Shown here: positions 46,151 to 56,600 of the stretch, in pieces | Layout: each line of letters opens with the position of its first letter | Position numbering within the stretch: the stretch's first letter is position 1 | From: Cladopsammia gracilis | Taxonomy: Eukaryota > Cnidaria > Anthozoa > Scleractinia > Dendrophylliidae | Assembly (NCBI GenBank): GCA_022457155.1 | Contig: JAJGOT010000057.1 | Coordinates: 162,501 to 226,500, forward strand | DNA: 64,000 nucleotides | Direction of reading: 5' to 3' | Translations under genes and position numbers: made by a program | Notes under the pieces: model-generated | Databases searched by the model: none | The model's input: only the letters and a program-made list of their open reading frames with translations | What the model was told of the DNA's origin: nothing

Positions 46151-46965
46151 AGAAATTCGTCGGTTTCATTATAGAATGGCGCGAGATATGTCACCATCCA
46201 AACTTTGCCGCCAAAGCAGTCGAAATAAGGCCGCGTCCATGTCCCATTTTCAAATGTCACGTGTGGAACAACCAGTTTCTTCATCGCCTTTTTCGCGGTT
46301 ACGTTAAATCGCTCTTCATAAAAACCCGCAGCTTTCGCGGGTTTGAAGCTGAGAGCCTTGTTCTTAGGTTTGAACCACCAAATCGCGTTCGGATCAGTGG
46401 TGTAATCATAATCTCCATTAGCTATATCGAACACATGAACACTCCCGTTCAGTTCGGGGTCCCGAAAGGCGTATGGGCAAAACCTTGTGTAGTTTTTGTA
46501 CAAATTGTTGTCGAAGCAAATGACTGATCCGAACACGGGCGGCGAAAATAACACGATCGAGCGTACAAAATGGTACAATAACGCATCATTAGCGGCAACA
46601 GAATAGCCGTTCTCCCCAGGTGCGCGCCACAGAGAAGTCATCAAGTTTGCCACTTGTACGGTCAAAAGTGCTTCTTTTTTCCACCGCCGTTCGTCAAATG
46701 TTATATTGAGCAGGTCAACCTTGTTACAGCCTTTGTTTTCATGAAGCTGTCGTTCAACTTTTGCGACTTGACGAAGAGCCCCGATTACTGATTCGGTTCG
46801 GCTTCTACTTTGCTCTTTGCTGAAATTATCAGCTGCCGTCGGCGTTTCTTCCTTGCCAAGGTTCTCGCCCATAGCGCCTAGAAAACTTTGCGACCAAACT
46901 TCACGGCTGAGGAAATCGTATGCTGTTGCTATCACAAAAGCGAGTACTAATCTTAGCACTCTCAT
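46151..46965 (-). CDS. Second Cache-domain first exon of a GPR158/GPR179-like receptor
   Basis: An intact 271-codon-plus-2-base open exon starts at ATG 46965 (in-frame TAG two codons upstream) and ends at a GTAAGT donor after base 46151. It encodes a signal peptide followed by a Cache ectodomain paralogous to exon 1 of the 23.9-40.6 kb gene: FDERRWKKEALL, ANDALLYHFVRSIVLF, YTRFCPYAFRD and KVWMVTYLAPFYNETD. By eye about three quarters of the core is identical, while the first 60 residues differ strongly. Several N-glycosylation sequons are present. The donor phase (2) equals that of the 39841-40643 exon, so it would splice in frame to the shared exon 2 at 34718. I found no second copy of exons 2-10 between 46.1 and 40.7 kb. 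It is therefore either an alternative first exon with its own promoter (predicted product 834 residues) or the remnant of a third gene. The lack of any lesion argues that it is used. Confidence 0.8.
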
Positions 46966-48528
46966 CTTCTATCTAAAAGCAACAAAAGCTAAAAAATTCA
47001 CATTACGATATTTTTGAAAAGCACGTGCATGTTTACCCTTCGAGGGATGTGTATAACTGTGCGTGTGTGGGTGATAGGAGGTATTGCGGACTGCAAACCC
47101 TATTTGCATATGTATCGTAGATAATTACATATGGTTCCCGTAACTGACTACACCATGCATACAAATTGCAATTAGTTTTGTCATGGCAGCTGGAGTATAC
47201 TTCAGAACGAAAACGAAGCTGTTATGATTACAAATTACCTACTTCTAAGTCGCAATAGATTTCGCCTCCAAATTTGTTTTGGCGAAAATTTAAATATATT
47301 TACTAATATAATTTGTTTGCTAGAAATGCTCGCCTTTCACAATCGTGTGTGATTAAAAGTGAACGTATAGTATTTCAAGCAGCCACTTTTTCATTGCAGT
47401 ACGTGCAAAAATCAGACTTTTCCTACGACGCCCGCTCGAACTTTGAATTGTGTCGTTTCAAAACGGTGGATGCAATGACCACCAAATTTGGTGACTTCCT
47501 AAAATTTATCTGGAAACATTTTCACGTTAGTGTCCTTTGTCCACTGACATTGACGTTTCCATAGCAACCGCTTTTTGACACCTATGTTTTACAAAATAAG
47601 CATTTTTCCCTTTAATCAAGATTATTTCAAAGTTTTCTTATTGAATTAATATTTTTCACTTAGTTTAGCGATACTTGATCAAATTATGTATAGTTGTTTA
47701 TTAATTAAGATTAATTAACGGTAATTTTAGGAAAACGTGGAATATGAAATGTCAAAATCCAGGATGGCGGATCGAAGTTTTACTAAGGTCGTTTCTCTCT
47801 ATAATTTTATTATTGGTTCATATTTCGGATTGTAAAACATTTGCCCACAAAAGCTTTAGCAGTCCATTTGCTATATTTTTCAGTGTTTTTGACCAAAATA
47901 AACACGTTTGGACTAAATCAAGATGGCGGAAATCCAAGATGGCGGACAATAAAATGGGAAATTTATTTCTAGTATATTACGTGTCTGTGTAATTCCATTA
48001 TCTCTAAACATTTATTGTCAAAATATCATAAAAATGTCCCTTTCACTTTAGAAAGCTTTTTTTAATTCATTACGTGCATGAAGAGCCATAATTTGCAAAG
48101 ATAACTGTTCCAGTTTTTAAGAAAATGTACACATCACTTCTATGACGTCACATGCTGCTACCATAGCAACAAAGTGCATCGGCGTACGGGAAAAATTTTG
48201 GCAGGGGGGCTGAACTTAATTTGCCCGAATGAAACTCGTGACGTCATGTTTATTCGTCATGATGATGATTGTAGCACGCTGACATTTTACTTCTCTACCG
48301 CTGTGAACGATCCGAGAATGAGCTTCTACATCTCTCATTCTTCGCACTTCACACGATACCGATAACATATTTTACGAGACTTCGACGAAGACATACTTTA
48401 ATCGACCAGATACCAACCACACATACTTCCACATTCTGTCCTAATAAGCAAGATGGTCGCCAAATGTTATACTTAGTTTCAGTCCCTGCGCGGTCTACAT
48501 TATCATTCCAAATTTGTCGTTCTGTGGC
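46966..48528. repeat. Upstream of the second Cache exon; TTAA-type element remnants
   Basis: If 46965 is a real start, its promoter lies here, but none is obvious. 47440-48120 contains ATGGCGGA repeats and CCATAGCAACC motifs shared with the 37-38 kb and 52.8-55.9 kb elements. No exon seen. Confidence 0.45.
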
Positions 48529-48809
48529 CCTATTTACATGGAAAGAGGATGATCCTAGTGCTAGGATGATTCTAGAAGGTTCATTTGGTTCACATGCATG
48601 GGTAAATGCGGCTTCCAGGACAACTTTTCATTTGGTTTACAGGATGGCCCCAGTACCTTTGAGTTCGGCGCGGTTGCAAAGCAAGACGGCGGGCGACAAT
48701 AACAAAAGAGAGGGCCAAATGCAACCCTTCGCATGTAAACTGAAAGTAGAGAACATGTCGCGCTCGGATGATCCTAGCACTAGGATCATCCCCTTTCCAT
48801 GTAAATAGG
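48529..48809. mobile_element. Foldback MITE
   Basis: CCTATTTACATGGAAAGAGG with GATGATCCTAGTGCTAGGAT at the left and ATCCTAGCACTAGGATCATC with CCTTTCCATGTAAATAGG at the right. Confidence 0.9.
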
Positions 48810-48899
48810 ACCTATTTCTGCTCACGCGGTTAGCATCTAATGGAGCTATCACATCAATGGCATGATCGAAGTAGTATAGAGCTCGGTTAGAAAGTTAAG

Positions 48900-49576
48900 T
48901 GGGTAATGTGAGTTACGAAATATGAACGATTAATTTAAGACATTGAATCACAAAATAATTCAATAATTTTTTCTGTGTCTGTGGTGCCCGAATAGCCGAC
49001 CAGTGTTGCCCGAATAATACTGTATTTTTTACGACTGCGGGGGGGGGGGGGGGGGGGGGGGGCTGCAGCCCCCCAGCCCCTCGCCCTCGTACGCCTATGA
49101 CAAGGTGTACGAATTCATTAACTTTTACTCCTGCATCAATGTGAAAATTTGGTATGAACACTACCGTTTGTTTCAGAGATATGCCTTATAGAACGTTTCA
49201 GTTGGTTATTTCACTGTATATGACGTCATAATGACGTCACTGTTATTGTTAACAACACCAACAGTGTTAGTAAAAATATCACTTTCATCAAATAGGTAGT
49301 TGTTAAAGTCTTGTTGCTATATGTTCAAAATTGAGAAAATATTGATGAAAGACTGTTTTAACCAATAAAATCGACAATATGACGTCATGACGACGTCACG
49401 CTACGTCATTATGACACCAAAGTATCTGTAGTTACTAGAATTCATGACAATATTATCTTGCGTAAATTTGGTGGCCATAGCATAAGCGGCTTCAAAGTTA
49501 CATGGGGGGGGGGCTACTGGAGCCCCCTCCCCCCCGGTCCCAGATGGTCAAAAAAGCCCGATCTGGATAGGGTTAA
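48900..49576. repeat. Poly-G tract and right end of a TTAA-type element
   Basis: A run of more than 20 G lies near 49038, then ATGACGTCA-rich sequence, then ACTGGAGCCCCCTCCCCCC and TCTGGATAGGG followed by TTAA (49573-49576). The terminus resembles the one at 690-703. The left end was not resolved. Confidence 0.5.
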
Positions 49577-50212
49577 TATGCAAATTTGGATGGACGCTTG
49601 TGGTTTCAATTATCAATTTGTGATAAATATAATGTACTTTGTACGCAGACGTAAAGGCAATTCTGGGGACCACTGACAAACAGCTTTTAAGCCCTTAAAC
49701 AAAAGTAAAAAATAAACCGCAAAAAAAAAAAATAGACTTGTTCCGTTGCACCCTCCCCTAATGCCCGGTACATTAATAAAGAAGGAGTTTCGTTTTGCTC
49801 GCGTCATGTCAAAAAGAAAGAAAAAGTTAAGAACGTAAAGCTTTCTTTTTCTTTTTGGTTTTTCTTCTATTCCTAACCAGTTAGGTATTGTTATTCTTTT
49901 AGATTACTTCTTGTTAGTAAGCTGACTACAAAACAATTTTGTCTGCGAAGTATAGCTTTATTTTTTTTTAAATGTCATCTTTAGGTGTATGTTGTATTAA
50001 ATTGTAGTGCAAACGAAAAAAAAATTAATAACGCTAGGGGGTGAATGTTAAATTCGGTCGATTGGCCACTTCTAAGAAAAGTTATTCAAAACGACAATTT
50101 AAGAGATTCGCCTGTTGGGATTTGCATGTACGTAAGTGCAGAGGAGGGTCATTGACAGCCCAATATTCCCCGTTGATCTGCACGTTAATGTATTATTTTA
50201 TTCCTTTAAATG

Positions 50213-51921
50213 ATTGGAGTTTGTAGTTTAGCTGCAAATCTGTAACGAGAAAACATGGCCGTAAACAAAAGTATATGTAATGACGATAATTTAAGATTCA
50301 CCTGTCGAAATTTACGTCAATGAAAATGATTCAATTTACAACATTTGAATAGAAATAAATCGCCTCCGGCTCAGTGTGCGCTAAATTCACTTCAAGTAAA
50401 TTTGAAATACCATTAGCTCGATTTCTGCAAAAAGTACTAAAGTGGTCATTATGAATCGTTATGAAGAAAAATCTTAAATGTTAATTAATAAACGAATGAA
50501 AAACGAACGACGCGATACCACACTCTCGCGGATAAGTGAGAATTTTTAATTGCAAGCAATTCCAATACCACGGAGATATTCGACCGTTAAATACTACATG
50601 CACGCACATCTTGCCGGTTCCGTAACTGAGCCCTCCTTATTTCAGCGCTAAAATTAGAATGGCTTGACTTGTAGTTAAATTATATAACTTTTTACTATGC
50701 AAATTTTAGGGGCTCTGTAATATAATATTAAGTAATGTTGTTAATTAAGTTCATTGTACTGCTTCCATTGCTGTATTTAAGGATCACCAATTATTATAGT
50801 TTTAAATATTTATGTAATTTTTGTAAAAGTCTTCTTAATTTTTTACGGCTGACTGGAAGACCACTTATAGTGAATGTGACACCGTGATGAAATAAAGATT
50901 GTAGTAGTAGTAGTAGCTTGCCACTAAAAATTCTCACTTATCCGCGGGAGAGTGCGGAATCGTCAGGTATATTAAGGCATGGGTCAACGGTTATTTAATA
51001 AAAAAGGGTAGGGGTGGTCTATCTTCAGAGACTTTAGCCAAAAAAACATAAAACTTTGGAATACTGAAGAGTTTGCAAATACAGTAATTTTAGGATATAG
51101 AAGATATGCAAATTAGGTCACGTGACTTGACACGGCAACAAAAACCAAACTCAAAGATGGGAACAGTTTATGACAACCGTAACTAAACTTCACTACTACC
51201 AGAGAAGTCCTAAGAGTAGAAACAAAAGATCTGTGCTTGGAAATTGTTGAATATTTCACTACGTTTGAAAATAAACGGTACTTTGTACTAGTGCCCAGTC
51301 CCCCATAACAGTTATTTCTTTTTTCCTGCCATTCTTTTAAATTATCTTAAAGTTTCCAAGCACAGAAATGATGTACCTTGTGGCCTTAAAATCATAAAGC
51401 TGATGACAGACTCCAGGAAATAGTAAAAAGTGTTCCCATTTTGTGTATAAGATTTTTCAGCTAAAAATAGCCCTGACAAGTCACGTGATTTAATTTCCAT
51501 ATTTTCTGCGTACGAAAATGACCACATTTGCAAACTGTTTATTCTGCCAAAGTTTTTCGTTCCTACGGATAAAGACTCAAAAGATAGACTACCCCGTCAC
51601 TTTTTGTGTGAAATGGCAGGAGACCCATGCCTTAATTCACTGTGTCGTTCGTTTTTCATTCATTTATTAATGAACATTTAAGAACTTCTTCATAATGATC
51701 ACTTTAGTACTTTTTGCAGTAATCGAGCTAATGATATTCAAATTTACTTGAAGTGGCACATTGGAGCCGGAGGCAATTTATTTCTATTCAAATGTTGTAA
51801 AAAAAAATTTCCATTGACTTAAATTTCGACAGGTGAATCTTAAATTGTCGTCGTTCCGTATACCTTTTATTTACGAATATGTTTTCTTGTTACAGATTTG
51901 TAGCTAAACTACAAACCCCCA
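50213..51921. repeat. 1.7-kb palindrome with an insertion in its left arm
   Basis: 50213-50515 (GTTTGTAGTTTAGCTGCAAA, AAGATTCACCTGTCGAAATT) is complemented by 51921-51643. 50968-51280 is complemented by 51622-51310 (GCATGGGTC / GACCCATGC, TAGGTCACGTGACTTGA / TCAAGTCACGTGATTT). The centre is near 51290. The left arm is interrupted by about 450 bases (50516-50967). No open frame. Confidence 0.8.
50516..50967 (+). mobile_element. Inserted element with TIRs and a LINE-like 3' tail
   Basis: CACACTCTCGCGGATAAGTG at the left and CACTTATCCGCGGGAGAGTG at the right are inverted. Between them is a stretch ending GATGAAATAAAGATTGTAGT and (TAG)n, typical of a 5'-truncated LINE 3' end. Confidence 0.7.
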
Positions 51922-52827
51922 TCGAATTTTACCATTAAAAGGAAAACATAATTCATTACAGTAATGGTATTTTATTTTTTTTATTCAATTCAAAGCAAAC
52001 TGTGTCATTTTTAGAAATCGTTACATTCATATGCCCTTATTGTTAGATCTTGTCGCCATTATTCTTGTCATTTTAACAGGTATACTCAAACGCCTCAGGC
52101 ATTGTGGGGGTTGTATGGGAGTCCGAACTCAAACAATGTCCGCATAATGGAAAATTCAGAAATAATATAGGAATATTAATATTACAAGCTTAATGGGCCG
52201 GAAAGTGCCCACGCTGAATAAATTTAGAAGTATTTAACCAATACCAAGAGAAAATGATCTAATTAAGAGAACAAAACCCCGTCCCTCATAATAATTATTT
52301 TCAATCTAATATTAGCTTGCGCCCGTGATGTGAAGTTTATTTGCATTCTCTCTCCCATGACCGCATGGACTCTATTCTACAGAGACCACATATACCTTAT
52401 CATATATATCACATAGCTCTCTTCATTGCTGGAGGCATTTTGCTTGTACAGTGAAGGAAAATCGCGTTTTGTGTGAGAGACTGTGAAAATCAACAAACCC
52501 GCCAACTCTAAAATTACCTGACGTCATTCAAACTGATCCACCAGGTGTCGGCCTTAAATAACCACGCTACCACACGCAGTATGACACCGAAACTAATAAT
52601 AGAGTAAAAATAATTATCATTGGAAGAGGCCCAAGTATGGGTGAACTGTTCTCTTAGATAATTTTCCATCAAATTTATCTGGGAACAATTTGACGTGCGG
52701 ATTTTTGTCCATGACATGTGACCTTTCCATAGCAACCATGCTTATCCAAATGTTGAATTCTGAGCTTTAACATGTAAACGGAAATCATTAAAATGTTTCA
52801 GAATTTAACACAGATATTTAACCTTAA
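51922..52827. other. No gene recognised
   Basis: AT-rich sequence with a poly-T stretch near 51970. Parts of 52600-52740 (GACATGTGACCTTTCCATAG with CAACCATG) resemble TTAA-type element interiors. Confidence 0.4.
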
Positions 52828-53364
52828 CCCTATTCGGCCTGGGCTTTTTTTTTTCCTGAGCCTTCGTAACTTCGAGAACATTAAGGCTACGACAATGAAA
52901 CCTAGAGGGTACATAGTACGTCCGAAACTGTCTCCTTTGTGGTCCGCACAATGGAACAATGACGTCATATGACGTAGTTATTAGGTAATTAGTTATACGG
53001 CCGCCATCTTGGATTTCTGAAATTTTTTAAAACCTCTTAAAAACCATCCAAATTCACTCAAAATTAATCAAAACCAATAAACAAACGCTAAATGACGTAA
53101 AAATATAAAAGTTATACCAATAAACATTGTTTTTCTTCATTCAAAGGTACAAATATGCAAATTTCAAAAAACATGGCTGTCAAAATCTTGTTGCCATGGA
53201 AACATCAAGTCACGTGATCAAAATATTGTCATATAAAATTGTTGCCAGATAAATTTTAGGAAAAGTCACAAAGTTTGATGGCGTTTGAATACATATTAAA
53301 GAAGTTATGAACGTTCAAAGTTAGCGCGGGCACTTTGTGCCCCCCCCCCCCAGGCCGAATAGGG
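52828..53364. mobile_element. Complete piggyBac-type MITE, 537 bp
   Basis: CCCTATTCGGCCTGGG at the left and CCCAGGCCGAATAGGG at the right, flanked on both sides by TTAA (52824-52827 and 53365-53368). TTAA duplication with CCC-starting termini is the piggyBac signature. The interior holds GGCCGCCATCTTGG and TGACGTCA motifs shared with 37-38 kb; no transposase. Confidence 0.9.
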
Positions 53365-53623
53365 TTAACGGAAACAATTTTACATCAAATTTCCATACAA
53401 CCCTGCATTTCTGACGCGTTTGCCTTCCCGTCCAAAAAATTAAAACACAAATAATTGAGACTCCGCCGATTTTTGCGGTTAATTGCCATACGTTTTCATT
53501 AGTTTAGACTCAGCTTAAAACTGTTTACTGAAAGATTTAAATGTTGACGCAATGAAAATGTTTATCAACGTAAGTACAAAGCAAGTTTGATGAATGGTGA
53601 TTTACGGAGACAAAGTACCACTT

Positions 53624-56600
53624 TCAGACTCCCGAGTTCAGAAATCTGGAGACTGGTGACGAAGACATTTTTTTCGGCGTATCGTCACAATATTCTTCGT
53701 TAGTTGCGGCACGAAGGCGAGAAAGGCTGTTGCTTCCACTCTTTATATGTTTGTTCTTGTCCTTCATGAGGCGAGACTGTAGATTGGCCACTTTCAAAGC
53801 CAGTCTCTTGACTTCTTCCTTTGAGAAAATACACGTAAAATTCGCATAAGAATACTTTATAACTCGTGAATACGCAAAGCGTTAAAACTTTCACTCGCTC
53901 GCTCGATCGGCTGTTAACATTGCGCCCGTGATATGTAATGGTCAGCTGTTATACCCATGGCAACGGCGTTGGAGCGGGGAGGGGGTCCGCGGAGCAAAAT
54001 GCCTAGGAGAGGAGAGGGTCGTTGGACATTGAGCCCGCGATACGTAGTGGTCATCTGCCTTACCCATGGTTACGGCGTTGGCGGGGGAGGAGGGTGGGGA
54101 GTTGGACGTAGGGGGGTAGGGGATCCGTAAAACAAAACGTCTGGGAGAGTGGAGCGTCCGTTTCCGTATTCACACTGATAGGATAGGAACCTTTGATTTA
54201 ATTCTCGGTTTCTATTTACATTAATCCCACGCACATTATTCAGCATTTCTTGATCCACTATTCTAGTGTGTTGAGAATTGCTTTAATGATATTCCAAACT
54301 TATTTAACAATTCGTCACTCAAGACTAAAAGCTCCACGTATGTTCTCTCACGCTTCAAAATCTCCCCAAAAGTCATAAGATCCCTTAGCGTCACAAACTC
54401 CCGAAATAAACACTAATTAACGCCACACCCATTGCATAACATCAATTTCCGACAAGTGAGAACAAAGAAATATTGAGCGAAGCTGGATCGAAAGTTTGAT
54501 CGAGATCAAACTTCGTCTAACATCATTCAACAGAATTCAACATCATTTAACAGCATTGACAAATGAGTTCAACACGTTGAGTTCAATTATGCTGAACAAT
54601 GTCGAATCGCGTTGTTGAACCTGTTTGGCCAGGGCTTTTTGGGTCATTTAAAGTGCCACAATGATAAATCGAAAATACAGCCTCGCTTTGATTGCAAAAG
54701 GCGTGTTGATTGCAAAAGCTAGAGAACTTCTGACAGAATAATGTAAATCCACACTACCTTTAAATCTTCGTTTTCTCTTTCCAGTATTGAGATGTCATTT
54801 AAATAACTGCCGTTCGGCGTCTGCAGCGAGCCTCTTGGTTGATCAAGAGGAGACGTTAAGCGTCGATTGAACTCCTGGCCTCGCATTTTTCGTAGTAAGA
54901 CAAACTGTTCAGTGATTAAAACAAAGAAAAATTGTCATTTCGAAGACAACTCCATACATGACATAAAACAACAAATAGTTAGTTGCAAGGATAACACTGT
55001 AAAAACTGCTATCTTTAAACAGGTTTAACCCTCGGACGTACACGCAAACTTATCTCCCCCCACCGTAGTACAAGGGGTGTTGTTATATAGCTGGAGTTTT
55101 TGTCAACACAACGCGCGCGTTGATTGGTTGATTCATCGTCACATGACATCTAACAAACAAACTGTTTCCCGCCAATAGAGGTTTTGCACGGCAGCCATGT
55201 TGCATGGCAGGAACAATGAAAATGTTTTGCATTAGAAAGAACATTCTTTCCCATAGGGAAAAGAATCTATTGTTCCTGCCATGCAACATGGCTGCCGTAC
55301 AAAACCTCTATTGTGCTGAGCGGGCAACATTTGCGAAAGCGGGCAACAATTTTGACGTCAGAGGGTAACATTGCACTGTTGCCCGCTAGCGCACGTGGTC
55401 AGACCGTGATCAGACCGTGACAAAAGGTGGCATGATTATGATGGATCAAGTGCTCGGCGCGTTTTACAAACTGTCTTGTATTGTGTCTTTTTTGTGTTGC
55501 TATATAACAAATCACTTAATGACTGGTCCCGAGGGAAACAGTGAATTTTGTTTCCCGAGAATCTCGATGTTTCCCGAGACGAAGTCTTTTGGTAGCATTT
55601 CATGTTTTTTCACTGAAAAACGGTCAAAAACAGGCATTTTTATTCAAAAATGGATTGACCTCATGTTACTTATGACGTCTTATCTCGTTACCATAGCAAC
55701 CAGTGGTCGTCAAACTTTACCAAAATGTCTCAAGGATAATCGAACAGCTACTGAAAACGGCATGTGCTAATCTTAAATAGTCTTGAAAATATCGGAGAAA
55801 AACTTAAGGGGGTGGGGGTGGCAATCACCCCGCCCCCCCCCCCCCCTTGTACGTCCGAGGGTTAAGTTATATCCAGATTTTGCTTCCGTCTGTTATTTAT
55901 CTGACATTACAAGACAAAAAAAGTAAGGACTAACAAAAGTCAAGTGTACGTTTCAAGCAAACTGCTCTATCCCAGCACAACCAACAGTGAAACAACAGTT
56001 AAAAGGTAAGTAAAATGATTTCCAATGTCAATGCAACTATAGTTCAATCCGTTTTATTTGTGGAGAAAACTTGGTCTTTCAATGTCCAAACATGTACAAC
56101 CGTCTATTATTGCGCTCGACGAGAACGCATGCTTATCCGGTGGGATCGCTGTGATCTCGTGGGTGTCCTGTGAACGCAAGCGAAACGTTTCAAGGATTTC
56201 TCGTTGGTCCATTCGTCTTTCATTTCGGTGCCATTCTGAATCATTATCTCGGCTGGGAAACTGGCACGCACTCCAAACCTACCCTCGCGTGTTCAACTCG
56301 ATATCTCACTAGTTCGCTTCGTTCTCTTCTGAGCTATCGAGTTGAACACTCGAGGAGAAAGTTCATATCTCTGCGCAACTATGCATTATCTTGTATATCA
56401 CCTCTAAACTCACCTTTGGTATGAACAATAACAGTAACGTGGCAGTGGCTGTCATCTGAATTAGAATGAACTTTGTGGCGAACAAAATGTCGGGATTGGT
56501 GTTGTTAGCGGTGAGACTTCTAAGACAAAGAAACAAAGTATTGACTGAGTACTTATTGGGCGGGCAGGATAGGACTGAAAATATTTGGCTCGAGGTTATG

